A DNA stretch of 64,000 bases. Origin: Thalassolituus hydrocarboniclasticus. Lineage in GTDB: Bacteria > Pseudomonadota > Gammaproteobacteria > Pseudomonadales > Oceanobacteraceae. The DNA is taken from positions 3,823,129 through 3,887,128 of the forward strand of contig NZ_CP054475.1 of NCBI RefSeq assembly GCF_025345565.1, read 5' to 3'. Made by a program: the position numbers and the translations under genes. Position 1 is the stretch's first letter; the number at the start of each line of letters is the position of its first letter. The notes beneath the pieces are model-generated. The model was not told the DNA's origin. It ran no database searches and saw nothing but the letters and a program-made list of their open reading frames with translations. Shown here piece after piece: positions 28,865 to 39,589 of the stretch.

Positions 28865-30295
28865 ATGGATGTAACCGTTCCCGATTTTCACCAGGCCCGC
28901 GTACTGGTGTTTGGCGATGTAATGCTCGACCGCTACTGGCAGGGCCCGACATCACGTATCTCGCCGGAGGCACCGGTTCCCGTAGTAAAGATTCAGGACG
29001 TGGAAAACCGCGCCGGTGGTGCCGGTAACGTTGCCCTGAACATTGCCACCTTAGGCGCTGGCGTCGATCTGCTGGGCATTACCGGTAACGACGAAAACGG
29101 TAAAGCGCTGGCCGCCATGCTCGAACTGGCCAATGTGAACTGCAGCTTCCTTGAACACCCGAGTCACCCGACCATCACCAAATTACGGATTATGAGCCGC
29201 CACCAGCAGCTGATCCGCCTCGACTTTGAAGAAGCCTTCGACGCTACCGATCTCAGCAATCTGTACGCCGACTTCAATCAGCGTCTGGCCGCCGCCAACG
29301 TCGTGATTTTGTCCGACTACGGCAAAGGCGCGCTGAGCAATCCGCAGGATCTGATCAGTGCCGCGCGGAAAATTTCTGTACCGGTTCTGGTTGATCCAAA
29401 AGGCACCGATTTTGAGCGCTACCGCGGCGCTACCCTGATCACGCCGAATCTGAGCGAGTTTGAAGCCGTGGTTGGCCCTGCCGCAGACGATGACACCCTG
29501 GTTACCAAGGCCCGGAAACTGATCAGTGATTACGACCTGCAGGCCATTCTGGTGACCCGCAGCGAAAAAGGCATGACCCTGGTCCAGCGCGGGCAGGAAC
29601 CTTTCCACCTGCCGGCGCGGGCACGTGAGGTTTACGATGTTACCGGTGCCGGCGATACCGTAATCTCCGTACTGGCCGCCGCACTGGCCGCCGGCCAGCC
29701 GCTGGAACAAGCCACCGTGCTGGCCAATACCGCCGCCGGTATCGTGGTCGGCAAACTGGGTACCGCCACGGTCACCACGGAAGAATTACGCCGCGACCTG
29801 CGCAGCGAAAACCGTCTTGGCGCCGGTATTTTCGACGAAGACAGCCTGCAATTACTGGTAGAGGAAGCCCGCAGCCGTGGCGAAACCCTGGTGATGACCA
29901 ACGGCTGTTTTGACATTATTCACCCCGGCCATGTGCAGTATTTAAAAGAAGCCAAAGCGCTGGGCGACCGTTTACTGGTGGCGGTGAATTCCGATGAATC
30001 CGTCAGCCGTTTAAAAGGCCCGACCCGGCCGATTAATCCGCTTGACCACCGTATGGCCGTACTGGCCGGACTGGAAAGTGTCGACTGGGTTGTGCCCTTC
30101 GCCGAAGATACCCCGGAGCGTTTAATCTGCCGTATTCTGCCGGATATTCTGGTGAAAGGTGGCGACTACACCATTGAGCAGATTGCCGGTGGTCAGTGTG
30201 TACAGAACAACGGCGGCGACGTAATTATTCTGAGCTTTAAAGACAACTGCTCAACGTCCGCGATTGTGAAAAAAATTCAGGAGACCGAAGCATGA
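28865..30295 (+). CDS. hldE: Bifunctional heptose-7-phosphate kinase / heptose-1-phosphate adenylyltransferase
   Basis: A 476-residue fusion for ADP-heptose synthesis. The N-terminal PfkB-like kinase (about 1-315) has [21 protein letters not shown] and the [10 protein letters not shown] catalytic motif. The C-terminal nucleotidyltransferase (about 345-476) has [16 protein letters not shown]. The stop codon overlaps the hldD start (ATGA). An AT-rich TATGTTAAA upstream is a possible -10 but no -35 is clear. Confidence 0.98.
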   Translation: MDVTVPDFHQARVLVFGDVMLDRYWQGPTSRISPEAPVPVVKIQDVENRAGGAGNVALNIATLGAGVDLLGITGNDENGKALAAMLELANVNCSFLEHPSHPTITKLRIMSRHQQLIRLDFEEAFDATDLSNLYADFNQRLAAANVVILSDYGKGALSNPQDLISAARKISVPVLVDPKGTDFERYRGATLITPNLSEFEAVVGPAADDDTLVTKARKLISDYDLQAILVTRSEKGMTLVQRGQEPFHLPARAREVYDVTGAGDTVISVLAAALAAGQPLEQATVLANTAAGIVVGKLGTATVTTEELRRDLRSENRLGAGIFDEDSLQLLVEEARSRGETLVMTNGCFDIIHPGHVQYLKEAKALGDRLLVAVNSDESVSRLKGPTRPINPLDHRMAVLAGLESVDWVVPFAEDTPERLICRILPDILVKGGDYTIEQIAGGQCVQNNGGDVIILSFKDNCSTSAIVKKIQETEA

Positions 30296-31260
30296 TTATC
30301 GTAACCGGCGGCGCCGGCTTTATTGGCAGCAACATCGTTAAAACCCTGAACGAACAGGGCCGTAAAGACATTATCGTGGTCGATGACCTGAGCGATGGTA
30401 AAAAGTTTTATAACATCAGCGACTGCGATATCGCCGACTATCTGGATAAAGACGATTTCCTGCAACGGGTAAAAAATAACGACGGCATCCTTGATAACGT
30501 CGAAGTGATTTTCCACGAAGGCGCCTGCTCCTCCACCACCGAGTGGGACGGCAAATTTATGATGGAAAATAACTACGAATATTCCAAAGTGCTGCTGCAC
30601 GCCTGCCAGGCTAAAGGCATTGCCTTTTTGTACGCCTCCAGCGCTTCCGTTTACGGCGGCAGCGATGTGTTTAAAGAAGAACGCAGCCACGAAAAACCGC
30701 TGAATGTTTATGGCTACAGCAAATGGCAGTTCGACCAGTATGTGCGTTCCATTCAGCACACACTGACCAGCCAGGTCGTCGGTTTCCGTTATTTCAATGT
30801 CTACGGCCCGCGCGAACAGCACAAAGGCTCGATGTCATCGGTGGCCTTCCACTTTAATAACCAGCTGAAAGACAATGGCGTATGCAAACTGTTCGGCGGC
30901 AGTGGCGGTTATGGTGATGGTGAACAGCGCCGCGATTTTGTCTTTGTCGGCGATGTGGTGAAGGTGAACCTGTGGTTCTGGGCCAACCCGGACAAGAGTG
31001 GCATTTTCAACCTGGGTACCGGCCAGTGCCAGAGCTTTAACGACGTCGCCGATGCCGTTATTAAATGGCACAGCGAGCGCCCGGCGGCAGAACAAATCAA
31101 CGGCAGAAAAGAATACGTTCCTTTCCCGGATCATTTAAAAGGCGCCTACCAGAGCTTTACCGAAGCCGATATCAGCGCCCTGCGCGCGGCTGGTTACAGC
31201 GCTGATTTCGCGACCGTAGAACAGGGTGTGTTCAGCTATATGGACTGGTTAAATGGCTGA
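30292..31260 (+). CDS. hldD: ADP-L-glycero-D-manno-heptose 6-epimerase
   Basis: A 322-residue short-chain dehydrogenase-fold epimerase, final step of ADP-heptose synthesis. It has the NAD(P)-binding [11 protein letters not shown], the catalytic YGYSK (Tyr-x-x-x-Lys), and [17 protein letters not shown]. It overlaps hldE by 4 bases and the acyltransferase by 8, so the three genes are translationally coupled. Confidence 0.98.
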   Translation: MIIVTGGAGFIGSNIVKTLNEQGRKDIIVVDDLSDGKKFYNISDCDIADYLDKDDFLQRVKNNDGILDNVEVIFHEGACSSTTEWDGKFMMENNYEYSKVLLHACQAKGIAFLYASSASVYGGSDVFKEERSHEKPLNVYGYSKWQFDQYVRSIQHTLTSQVVGFRYFNVYGPREQHKGSMSSVAFHFNNQLKDNGVCKLFGGSGGYGDGEQRRDFVFVGDVVKVNLWFWANPDKSGIFNLGTGQCQSFNDVADAVIKWHSERPAAEQINGRKEYVPFPDHLKGAYQSFTEADISALRAAGYSADFATVEQGVFSYMDWLNG

Positions 31261-32182
31261 GCAGCATTTCCCTAAAGCCCTGTTAAAACCGCAACACTGG
31301 CCGGTCTGGCTGCTGGTCGGACTGATGGTATGCATTACCCGCCTGCCGTTTGCCGTGCAGCTGCGTATCGGCAAAGGCCTCGGACTGCTGCTGCATAAAG
31401 CCGCCAGAAGCCGGCGTAATATTGTTGAGGTCAATATCCGTCTGTGTTTCCCGGAGAAATCTGCGCAGGAACAGCGTGCTCTGGTACGTCAGGTGTTTAT
31501 CGACAACGGTATCGGCATCATGGAAACCATGATTGCCTGGTTCCGCAAACCGGATTATCTGGTCAACAGAACCACCTTTGTGGGCCTGGAAAAAGTGGCG
31601 GCGGCTCAGGCCGAAGGACGCGGCATTATGCTGCTCGGCGCGCACTACTCCATGCTTGATCTGGCGGGTACGCTGCTCAGTAATAAACTGACCTTTAACG
31701 TCAGTTACCGGCCGCAGAATAATCTGGTGATGAATTATCTGATGGAGCAGAACCGTGGCCGTCTGTATAAGCATTGCTTTACCCGTAAAGATATCCGCGG
31801 TTTTATCCGCACCCTGAAACAGGGCGATATTCTCTGGTACGCGCAGGATCAGGATTTTGGCCGTAAAAACAGTGTCTTTGTCGATTTCTTCGGCGTACCT
31901 GCAGCAACCATTACGGCAACTTCACGTATCGCCAAAGCCGGTAACGCACTGGTGATGCCGATCACCTATTTCCGCAACGACGATAACCGTGGTTACACCA
32001 TGACCATTCATGATCCGTTGCCGATTCCCGGTGAAGACGACAGCACCGACGCCCGTGTGGCCAATGCTTTCCTTGAAGAGCAACTGCGCCAGCATCCAAG
32101 CCAGTATTTATGGCTGCACCAGCGCTTTAAAACGCGCCCGGACGCGAAAGAGAAAAAAGGGATGCTGTATCGTCGTGCATGA
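31253..32182 (+). CDS. lpxL: Lipid A late acyltransferase, LpxL/HtrB family
   Basis: A 309-residue inner membrane acyltransferase with an N-terminal hydrophobic anchor (about 15-30), the catalytic HX4D motif in GAHYSMLD, then [20 protein letters not shown] and [13 protein letters not shown] near the C-terminus. These features define the LpxL/LpxM/LpxP family that adds secondary acyl chains to Kdo2-lipid IVA. LpxL is favoured by length and its place behind hldD, but chain specificity cannot be judged. It ends at a strong terminator. Confidence 0.9.
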   Translation: MAEQHFPKALLKPQHWPVWLLVGLMVCITRLPFAVQLRIGKGLGLLLHKAARSRRNIVEVNIRLCFPEKSAQEQRALVRQVFIDNGIGIMETMIAWFRKPDYLVNRTTFVGLEKVAAAQAEGRGIMLLGAHYSMLDLAGTLLSNKLTFNVSYRPQNNLVMNYLMEQNRGRLYKHCFTRKDIRGFIRTLKQGDILWYAQDQDFGRKNSVFVDFFGVPAATITATSRIAKAGNALVMPITYFRNDDNRGYTMTIHDPLPIPGEDDSTDARVANAFLEEQLRQHPSQYLWLHQRFKTRPDAKEKKGMLYRRA

Positions 32183-32204
32183 CTCTGTATTGCCGTGCGA
32201 ACAT

Positions 32205-32234
32205 AAAAAACGAGCCACTGGGGCTCGTTTTTTT
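32205..32234. terminator. Terminator after lpxL
   Basis: AAAAAACGAGCC pairs with GGCTCGTTTTTT around ACTGG. A and T runs on both sides suit use by lpxL and by the convergent exonuclease gene. Confidence 0.92.
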
Positions 32235-32265
32235 ATGGGCGGCTGATACGTTTTCGCAATCAGGC

Positions 32266-32763
32266 TCAGACCGTACTGGCGGTTACCCGCAAAAACGTTT
32301 CCTGCAGTACCTGCACATCATTAGCCGCACGGTGGCGCTCAATATTCATGGTATGCCAGAGGGATTTTTTGGTGTCGTGCCAGGCTTCCATCTGCTCTGC
32401 GGTCAGCAGTTTGTTGATGGTCTCAATACGGAAACGCTGCACCAGTTCGGCTTCGTCGAACAGACGTCCCATCCACGAGCTGTCAAAGCTCCAGGCATCG
32501 GAATAGAGGGTTTTGCCGCGCAGGATTTCGTTCATTTTCAGCGCCACTTCGCGCGGGGTCATGCCTTCTTCCTGCAGCTGTTCGCGCGAGATACCGTGAA
32601 TCAGCTCAGCCTCCACACTCCAGTGCAGCCAGGTCGGCGCCGGCTTGATCAGAAAGCTGTGTACCATGCGATCTTCCAGCGCAAAGCCCACCTCAATCGG
32701 ATAGCTGCCCCGTCCGAAACCGGAGGCCTCAAGGTCGATAATGGGGGGTACGCTGATATCCAC
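32266..32763 (-). CDS. DnaQ-fold 3'-5' exonuclease
   Basis: A 165-residue protein with the DEDDh exonuclease scheme: Asp and Glu in IIDLEASGFG, an Asp in YSDAWSFDSSW, and His and Asp in ERHRAANDVQ. Family members trim DNA or RNA 3' ends. It lacks the extra domains of DNA polymerase III epsilon and is shorter, so it is one of the small uncharacterised exonucleases rather than DnaQ, RNase T or Orn. It is transcribed alone, before the GspE-like gene. Confidence 0.82.
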   Translation of the reverse strand: MDISVPPIIDLEASGFGRGSYPIEVGFALEDRMVHSFLIKPAPTWLHWSVEAELIHGISREQLQEEGMTPREVALKMNEILRGKTLYSDAWSFDSSWMGRLFDEAELVQRFRIETINKLLTAEQMEAWHDTKKSLWHTMNIERHRAANDVQVLQETFLRVTASTV

Positions 32764-32843
32764 GAGGGCATTTCCTTACTGTTCTTATTTAAATATTCAT
32801 TCTAGTCGCTGCAGCGCTGGCTCTCTACGCAGCGGCTGACACT

Positions 32844-34616
32844 TTACGACTGCATTTTCGACAAAGGCGCCACACGCATCACTTCTGCGACGGTGGTCAT
32901 ACCGGCGGCGACCTTATGTGCACCGCTTAAGCGCAGACTGTGCATACCTTCTTTCATCGCACTCTGACGCAGTTTGATGTGATCCATCTGGTCGTTGATC
33001 ATCATTTCCAGATTCTCGGTCATAGGCATCACTTCATAAATCCCCATCCGCCCCATATAACCGGTGCCACGGCATTCGAGGCATCCTTTGGCGGCGTACA
33101 CATGCTCGGGCGTTTTCACCAGCCAGGGAGCGGTCAGCTGTTTCCAGGCGTGCTCATCGACTTTTTCTTTCACCTTGCAGTGCGGGCATAACGTCCGCAC
33201 CAGACGCTGCGCCATCACGCCCAGTACGCTGGAGCGGATTAAATAGGCCGGCAATCCCAGTTCCATTAAACGGGTAAAGGCCGAAGGCGCATCATTGGTG
33301 TGCAGAGTGGATAAGACAAGGTGGCCAGTTAATGCTGCCTGAACAGCAATTTCGGCGGTCTCGAGGTCACGCACCTCACCGACCATGATGATGTCAGGGT
33401 CCTGACGGAGTAAGGCGCGTACGCCACTGGCGAAGGTCAGGTCGATGCCGGGGTGTACCTGCATCTGGTTAAACGCCGGCTCCACCATTTCGATCGGATC
33501 TTCGATGGTGGACACGTTCACTTCCGGGGTCGCCAGCTGTTTCAGGGTGGAATACAGCGTGGTGGTTTTACCGGAACCGGTCGGCCCGGTAACAAAAATG
33601 ATGCCGTGGTTGTTGCGCGTCATTTCCGCCCAGCGGCGGTTGTCTTCTTTGCTGAAACCCAGCTCAGAGAAACTGCGTACCAGCACCTGCGGATCAAATA
33701 CCCGCATCACCAGTTTTTCACCAAAGGCGGTCGGCAGCGTCGACAAACGCAGCTCCACTTCCTGACCGGACGGGGTTTTGGTTTTTAAGCGGCTGTCCTG
33801 GGGTTTGCGCTTTTCGGCGATGTTCATCCGCCCCAGCGATTTGATCCGCGCCACCACTGCCATCGCAACCTGCGCCGGCAGTTCATAAACATTGTGCAGC
33901 ACGCCGTCGATTCGGAAGCGCACATGGCCGACTTCGCGCCGTGGCTCGAGGTGAATATCACTGGCGCGCTGATCGAAAGCGTACTGCAGTAACCAGTCAA
34001 CGATATTGACGATGTGCTCGTCGTTGGCATCCGGCGCGCGGGCTTTGCCCAGCTCCAGCATGGACTCCAGATTCTGCACCACGCTGGCGCCTTTATGGCT
34101 CTGGCGGGCACGGTTGACCGAGTTAGCCAGCTGATAGAACTCTACGCGGTAACGTTCGATATCACTGGGCGCGGCCAGCACACGTTTCACCTGACGACGG
34201 GTCACGTGTTCAACGTCGGCAATCCAGCTGTCCACTTCCGGCTCGGCACAGGCGACCACCACGGTATCGGTGCTGACTTTCACCGCCAGAATACGGTGAC
34301 GCTCAGCAAAGGCGTAAGACATCACATCCGTCACCGCCGACACATCCACTTCCAGCGGATCAATCTGTACGGCTTCCATTTTATGGCGCTCAGCCAGCCA
34401 GTCGATCAGCAGATGCTCATTCAACACCCGGCCTTTATGGCGGGCGTCAGCGAAATTCTGTTTAGCCAGCAGGGTGAGGACGTGCAGGCTTTTCTCTTCC
34501 GGTTTACGGCGGATGCTCAGTGCCAGCTGATGATCTTCGTCGTTGAGCAGCTGGTCGCGGCGCAGATCTTCAATCAGCGATGGTAATGAGAGTTGGCGTT
34601 CCGCCTGAGCCTGCAT
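32844..34616 (-). CDS. GspE/PilB-type secretion ATPase (stand-alone)
   Basis: A 590-residue hexameric ATPase. The N-terminal N1 domain (about 80-160) leads to ASDIHLEPRREVGHVRFRIDG, Walker A VTGPTGSGKTTTLYS, the Asp box IEDPIE, Walker B-like IIMVGEVRDLETAE, the His-box HLVLSTLHTNDAP, and a four-cysteine zinc site (CPHC, CLEC). It looks fully active. No other type II secretion or type IV pilus gene is nearby, so its apparatus must be elsewhere in the genome or it serves an unassigned role. Confidence 0.9.
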   Translation of the reverse strand: MQAQAERQLSLPSLIEDLRRDQLLNDEDHQLALSIRRKPEEKSLHVLTLLAKQNFADARHKGRVLNEHLLIDWLAERHKMEAVQIDPLEVDVSAVTDVMSYAFAERHRILAVKVSTDTVVVACAEPEVDSWIADVEHVTRRQVKRVLAAPSDIERYRVEFYQLANSVNRARQSHKGASVVQNLESMLELGKARAPDANDEHIVNIVDWLLQYAFDQRASDIHLEPRREVGHVRFRIDGVLHNVYELPAQVAMAVVARIKSLGRMNIAEKRKPQDSRLKTKTPSGQEVELRLSTLPTAFGEKLVMRVFDPQVLVRSFSELGFSKEDNRRWAEMTRNNHGIIFVTGPTGSGKTTTLYSTLKQLATPEVNVSTIEDPIEMVEPAFNQMQVHPGIDLTFASGVRALLRQDPDIIMVGEVRDLETAEIAVQAALTGHLVLSTLHTNDAPSAFTRLMELGLPAYLIRSSVLGVMAQRLVRTLCPHCKVKEKVDEHAWKQLTAPWLVKTPEHVYAAKGCLECRGTGYMGRMGIYEVMPMTENLEMMINDQMDHIKLRQSAMKEGMHSLRLSGAHKVAAGMTTVAEVMRVAPLSKMQS

Positions 34617-34657
34617 GTGTCATTCCCCAATCCGTGTATGTTCTCTGCGCAGCCGCC

Positions 34658-36064
34658 TCAGAGTTGTCTGGCCAGATGCTGCAGATGCTCTTCTGCCCAG
34701 CCGCTGTAGTCATCAGCTGTGCGCTGCTCAGCACCGGCAGCCGGGTTCAGCGGCGGCAGGGGCCAGGGTCTTTGTAACAAAGTTTCTGCGTTAAGCATAT
34801 CAGACAGCGCGCGCCACACTGTTTCGCCGGGCGCATTTACCTGCGGCAAGGCACGGCCATAATCACAGGCCATGCACAGCAGAGCCAGCTCGTGTGCCAT
34901 ACCACGCCACTGCTCGGTCGACTGTGGCCGCTGTCGCTTAAGCTGTTCCAGCAATGGCTGATGCTGACGCAGTAAATGACGCAGCCAGTGACCGGCCTGC
35001 TCGCTGCCTTCTTTTAACGGCGGCAACGCATACAACGCCGCCGCTGCCTGTGTCAGCGCGCTGGCGAGCCCGGCGTCATCACGCAGCTGTTGCAGGCGCT
35101 GCATCCAGACCGCCTGCAGGCTATTTAGTTCTTCGTGTACGTCACTTTCTTCATCGGCAGAGCGCAGATAGCTGAGCAGCTGGGCCGTAGCCGCCAGTTG
35201 CTGCAATGGCTGTTGCAGCTGGTCCAGCGCATCGCGCAGGGCGCGGGTCTGATTACGGCGGATCACTTTACCCGCCAGCTGCGGCAGGGCACGCAGCGCC
35301 TGCCAGTGGGTCCAGGCATCCAGCGCTGCGTGGATATTGCTGTCCCACAGACAATGCTCCAGCGCACGCTGCAGGTGTAAGAATTCATAGCTCAGCCACT
35401 GCGGCAGAGCTTCGGCCATATCGTCTGCGGCGCTGACGTCCGGCGTCTGTGCCCAGGGCTGACTTAGGCGCGCCAGACGGTAGCCACGTTCAGCCTTGCT
35501 GATATCACTCAGCCAGAGTGGCGCCTGTTCAGCCAGCTGCAGGGCAATTGCCCACAAACCGGCGGCATCGCCCTGTTTTAATTCCAGCTCGACTTCGCAC
35601 AACGGCAGGGTCTTGCGCCCGCTGCTCACCTCACCCTGATCCAGCACCACTTCGGCTTCACAGCCATCCAGCTGCCACAGCCAGGCCTGGCGTTCAAAAT
35701 GGGTGGTGAAGATTTCGCCCAGTTCAGCAACATTGATGCTGGCTGGCCAGTGCTCAGCCACTTCGGCCCTCTGCAGTAGGGTACTGTCGAGCTGTGGGGA
35801 GGTTAATGGCCAGTTCCATTCACCACGCTGATGTATGCCAGCCTGGCTCTGGCCACGGGTTTTAAGCGTCTGTTCGTAGCCATCGCCGTGCTGGCGGATA
35901 CGCAAAGCCGCACGGGCCGACGATAACGCCGCTGCGGGCGTATCGAGGTACCAGTTTTTCAGCGTAGAATGGCTCAGAGGCCGGGCCTGAGTGTTCAGGA
36001 ATTGAGTCAGCGCAGGCAAAGATTGCGGGCTGATACGGAGCTTGAGTTCGGTTTCTTTAGTCAT
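34658..36064 (-). CDS. CYTH and CHAD domain protein (YgiF-like inorganic triphosphatase)
   Basis: A 468-residue protein. The N-terminal CYTH domain (about 1-200) begins with the signature TKETELKL (ExExK) and has the basic RAALRIRQHGDGYEQTLK strand pair that binds triphosphate. The C-terminal CHAD domain (about 215-465) is helical with regular His and Arg residues, which bind polyphosphate in other CHAD proteins. E. coli YgiF has the same layout and hydrolyses tripolyphosphate. It is divergent from argE. Confidence 0.92.
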   Translation of the reverse strand: MTKETELKLRISPQSLPALTQFLNTQARPLSHSTLKNWYLDTPAAALSSARAALRIRQHGDGYEQTLKTRGQSQAGIHQRGEWNWPLTSPQLDSTLLQRAEVAEHWPASINVAELGEIFTTHFERQAWLWQLDGCEAEVVLDQGEVSSGRKTLPLCEVELELKQGDAAGLWAIALQLAEQAPLWLSDISKAERGYRLARLSQPWAQTPDVSAADDMAEALPQWLSYEFLHLQRALEHCLWDSNIHAALDAWTHWQALRALPQLAGKVIRRNQTRALRDALDQLQQPLQQLAATAQLLSYLRSADEESDVHEELNSLQAVWMQRLQQLRDDAGLASALTQAAAALYALPPLKEGSEQAGHWLRHLLRQHQPLLEQLKRQRPQSTEQWRGMAHELALLCMACDYGRALPQVNAPGETVWRALSDMLNAETLLQRPWPLPPLNPAAGAEQRTADDYSGWAEEHLQHLARQL

Positions 36065-36138
36065 GGCGCTATTGTCATGAGGCGCCTGACGATAAGCAAG
36101 CCGGAATACATCAATATGCGAACCGCAAAGGGCCAGTT

Positions 36139-37287
36139 ATGGATCTGATCAGCCGTCTTACCACTCTTATTGCTCACAACAGCATCAGCTCGGTGTTGCC
36201 GGAATACGATGAAAGCAATCTGCCGGTGATCAACACCCTCGCCCAATGGTTCAGTGAGCTGGGCTTTGCCTGCGAAATCCTGCCGCTTGAGGGCTTCCCC
36301 GGTAAAGCCAACCTGATTGCCACCTTGGGGCGTGGTGATGGTGGCCTGGTGCTCAGCGGTCATACCGATACCGTGCCCTGTAATCCGGAACGCTGGCAGT
36401 CCGACCCTTTTACCCTGACTGAGCGTGACGGCCGTTTTTACGGGCTCGGCACCTGCGATATGAAAGGCTTCTTCGCTCTGGTTCTCGAAGCCCTTAAGCA
36501 CTATCAGGCCAGCGACTTTAAACAGCCGCTGATTATTCTCGCCACCGCCGATGAAGAAAGCTCCATGTGCGGCGCGCGCGCGCTGGCGCAGCAGGGTAAG
36601 CCGAAAGCGCGCTATGCGGTGGTCGGTGAACCCACCAGCTTAAAACCCATCCGTATGCACAAAGGCATCATGATGGAGAGCGTGCGCTTAACCGGTAAAG
36701 CCGGGCATTCATCCAACCCGGATCTGGGCACCAACGCCCTCGATGCCATGGTGCCGGTGATGAATGAATTAATGAATCTGCGCCGCGATCTGGCCGGCCG
36801 TTATCAGAACGCGCATTTTGCCGTGCAGGTACCGACGCTCAACCTTGGCTGTATTCACGGTGGCGATAACCCCAACCGTATCTGTGGCAGCTGTGAACTG
36901 GCGTTCGATTTGCGCACCCTGCCGGGTATGAGCAACGACGATCTGCGCGAAGAAATCCGCCAGCGGTTAAACCCCATTGCCGAGCAGAACCGCGTCGAGT
37001 TTTCTTTCGAGCCGTTATTTCCCGGCGTGAATTCGTTTGAAACCGCCGCCACCAGCCCACTGGTTCAGGCCGCCGAACGCTTAACCGGCCATACCAGTGC
37101 AGCGGTTAATTACGCCACTGAAGCACCTTTCTTACAGGAACTGGGCATCGACACCATTGTGCTAGGGCCGGGTAATATCGATCAGGCGCATCAGGTGGAT
37201 GAATATCTGGCGCAGGATCAGATTGAACCCTGTGTGGAATTATTACGCGGCCTGATTGAGCGCTTCTGTCTGCACCCTTCTGTCTGA
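36139..37287 (+). CDS. argE: Acetylornithine deacetylase
   Basis: A 382-residue zinc M20-family enzyme giving ornithine from N-acetylornithine. Metal and catalytic motifs: SGHTDTVPC, GLGTCDMKGFFA, TADEESSMCGAR and VVGEPTSLKPI; a dimerisation domain occupies about 180-290. It is followed 62 bases later by argA, so arginine synthesis enzymes are paired. No clear ARG box was found upstream. Confidence 0.95.
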   Translation: MDLISRLTTLIAHNSISSVLPEYDESNLPVINTLAQWFSELGFACEILPLEGFPGKANLIATLGRGDGGLVLSGHTDTVPCNPERWQSDPFTLTERDGRFYGLGTCDMKGFFALVLEALKHYQASDFKQPLIILATADEESSMCGARALAQQGKPKARYAVVGEPTSLKPIRMHKGIMMESVRLTGKAGHSSNPDLGTNALDAMVPVMNELMNLRRDLAGRYQNAHFAVQVPTLNLGCIHGGDNPNRICGSCELAFDLRTLPGMSNDDLREEIRQRLNPIAEQNRVEFSFEPLFPGVNSFETAATSPLVQAAERLTGHTSAAVNYATEAPFLQELGIDTIVLGPGNIDQAHQVDEYLAQDQIEPCVELLRGLIERFCLHPSV

Positions 37288-37349
37288 GCGCGGCTCATGC
37301 TTAAATCAACGCCAACATTAAAAACCTGTTTCAGGAGTGAAAAAGCCGA

Positions 37350-38654
37350 GTGAATCCAGATACCACCGCTTACGTGCAATGGTTCCGTCAATCATCGCCG
37401 TACATTAATGCGCACCGCGGTAAAACCTTCGTCATCATGTTCGAAGGCGATGCCATTGCGCACGACAATTTCAATCATGTGGTGCAGGACATCGCCCTGC
37501 TGACCAGCCTTGGCGTACGCCTGGTACTGGTGCATGGCGCGCGACCACAGATTGATGCGGTATTAAGCAAGCTGGATATCCAGAGCCGTTTTCACAACGA
37601 TTTACGCATCACCGATGGCGAAGCACTGGATGCAGTAAAAGCGGCGGTCGGCATGGTAAAGGCCGATGTCGAATCACGTCTGTCCATCGGCCTGCCCAAC
37701 TCGCCGATGCACGGCGCACGCATCCGCGTGGTCAGCGGTAATTTCGTCACCGCCAAACCACTGGGCGTGATTGACGGTGTTGATTATCAGCACACCGGCG
37801 AAGTGCGGCGCATTGAACATCAGGCCATCAGCGAATTACTGGCACAGCGTAACGTCGTGCTGCTGTCATCGGCCGGTTACTCGCCGTCGGGCGAAATGTT
37901 TAACCTCACGGTTGAAGACGTAGCACAGCACACCGCCGTGGCACTGCGCGCCGATAAATTAATTATTATGGGCGAGCAATCCGGATTGCTGGATGACGAC
38001 GGCGAGCTGATTAAAGAATTAACCTGTATGGATCTTGAACCGCGTCTGCAGGCCTGGAAAGGCGAAGTGCGCTGCCATGCCGAAGCGGCGATAAAAAGCG
38101 TGCGTCAGGGCGTGCCACGGGTACACCTGCTGAGTTACGCCGACGACGGTGCCCTGCTGCAGGAATTATTCTCACGCGAAGGGCGTGGCACCATGGTCAC
38201 GCAATACGCCTACGATCAGCTGCGTAATGCCAGAAGCGACGATGTGGTTGGTATTCTTGAATTACTGCGTCCGCTGGAAGAGCAGGGCATTCTGGTGCGC
38301 CGTTCACGGGAATTACTGGAAAACGAAATTCAGCGTTTTTATGTGATTGAACGCGACGGCATGATCACCGCCTGTGCGGCGCTCTATCCTTACTCCGACG
38401 ACAAAGCCGAGCTGGCCTGCGTGGCGGTGCATGCCGATTATCGCGGTACCAATCGCGGTCAGCGTCTGCTCGAACAGATTGAGCAGGAAGCCCAGCGGCG
38501 TCAGTACAAACAATTATTTGTGTTAACCACACGTACCGCCCACTGGTTTATCGAAAATGGTTTTGTTGCCGGTGCCGTCAGCGAATTACCGCAGGAACGG
38601 CAGAAGCTGTATAACTTCCAGCGTAATTCCAAGGTATTTTTCAAATCCTTGTGA
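37350..38654 (+). CDS. argA: N-acetylglutamate synthase
   Basis: A 434-residue enzyme for the first arginine-pathway step. The amino-acid-kinase-like N-terminal domain (about 20-285) contains VLVHGARPQID and NVVLLSSAGYSPSGE; the C-terminal GNAT domain contains AELACVAVHADYRGTNRGQRLL, the acetyl-CoA site. This classical two-domain layout matches E. coli ArgA. The start is GTG with AGGAG about 12 bases upstream, rather far, but no better start exists. Confidence 0.96.
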   Translation: MNPDTTAYVQWFRQSSPYINAHRGKTFVIMFEGDAIAHDNFNHVVQDIALLTSLGVRLVLVHGARPQIDAVLSKLDIQSRFHNDLRITDGEALDAVKAAVGMVKADVESRLSIGLPNSPMHGARIRVVSGNFVTAKPLGVIDGVDYQHTGEVRRIEHQAISELLAQRNVVLLSSAGYSPSGEMFNLTVEDVAQHTAVALRADKLIIMGEQSGLLDDDGELIKELTCMDLEPRLQAWKGEVRCHAEAAIKSVRQGVPRVHLLSYADDGALLQELFSREGRGTMVTQYAYDQLRNARSDDVVGILELLRPLEEQGILVRRSRELLENEIQRFYVIERDGMITACAALYPYSDDKAELACVAVHADYRGTNRGQRLLEQIEQEAQRRQYKQLFVLTTRTAHWFIENGFVAGAVSELPQERQKLYNFQRNSKVFFKSL

Positions 38655-38667
38655 GCAATAAGCAACC

Positions 38668-39435
38668 GTGATTTCACTCTCTCACCTGGGGCGCGAAATT
38701 CATCGGCGTTACGATGAATTCGGCCCCATTCTGGTGTTCGACGACGGCAATAAACGCTATTTAAGTTTTGGCACCGCCGACGAACAAAGCTGCCAGCTGA
38801 AAAGTGCGCCACTGCAGTTACAGCACGAATATGCCCGTGCCATGGTCGCCGTGCTGATGCAATCCGACGCCTCGACACCACCGGCGAATATCACGCTGCT
38901 GGGAACCGGCGGCGGTACTCTGGCCAGCACACTGTTCCACTGGCTGCCGCAGGCGACAATTCAGGCGGTGGATATCCGGCAGGCGGTGTTTCAGATCGCG
39001 CAGCAGTATTTTGCTCTGCCCCGTGATAAGCGTCTGAGCACCCATGTCAGCGATGCCGCCGAATTTTTACGCAACAGCGAGCAGGGACAGTGCGATTTAT
39101 TAATCTGCGATCTGTATCTGGCCGATGGCCTTGATCCTTTGGTATTGCAGAGCGACTTTCTCGATTTATGCGAACGCCATTTATCGGCCCACGGCTGGCT
39201 GGTACTGAATTTATGGAAAGAACACCGCGAACAGACCGACTGTCTGGCGCAGTTAAAACAGCGCTTCCCGCAATTACTGCAAAGCACCACCACCGATGGC
39301 AACTGGATTCTCTGGGCCAGTAAATACGCAGAAATTGCCGATAAAAAAACGGCCCGCGAACGCTGCGTGCAGCGCTCACCGCTGGCCGGTTTTAATCTGT
39401 GGAATGTGGTGAAAGGCTTTTATCGTCACCGCTGA
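38668..39435 (+). CDS. Spermidine synthase-like protein, probably not a spermidine synthase
   Basis: A 255-residue Rossmann-fold protein starting at GTG, 13 bases after argA. It has the N-terminal strand region and ITLLGTGGGTLASTLFHWLP in place of the cofactor loop GGGDGG, and CDLYLADGLDP where SpeE has DSTDPIGP. The Asp in the first loop is lost, and the catalytic Asp appears replaced, so aminopropyl transfer is doubtful. It could be a methyltransferase or a regulator. The true speE is at 12.7 kb. Confidence 0.75.
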   Translation: MISLSHLGREIHRRYDEFGPILVFDDGNKRYLSFGTADEQSCQLKSAPLQLQHEYARAMVAVLMQSDASTPPANITLLGTGGGTLASTLFHWLPQATIQAVDIRQAVFQIAQQYFALPRDKRLSTHVSDAAEFLRNSEQGQCDLLICDLYLADGLDPLVLQSDFLDLCERHLSAHGWLVLNLWKEHREQTDCLAQLKQRFPQLLQSTTTDGNWILWASKYAEIADKKTARERCVQRSPLAGFNLWNVVKGFYRHR

Positions 39436-39589
39436 TACAGCCACATCATGCACTGGCGCCTACAAAGAATTACAAACTTCCCGGTTTAGTGACACGAACA
39501 GCCGTTGCCGCAGCTGCAGCCATAGGGTAGCGTGCTGATGACAAGATCAGCATGGAGCAGCCCCCTGACTGCCCACGTCTGATCAGCAG

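Noticed and set aside
32844-34616. Type II secretion or type IV pilus locus
   Set aside because: Only the ATPase is present; no pilin, platform or secretin gene lies nearby.
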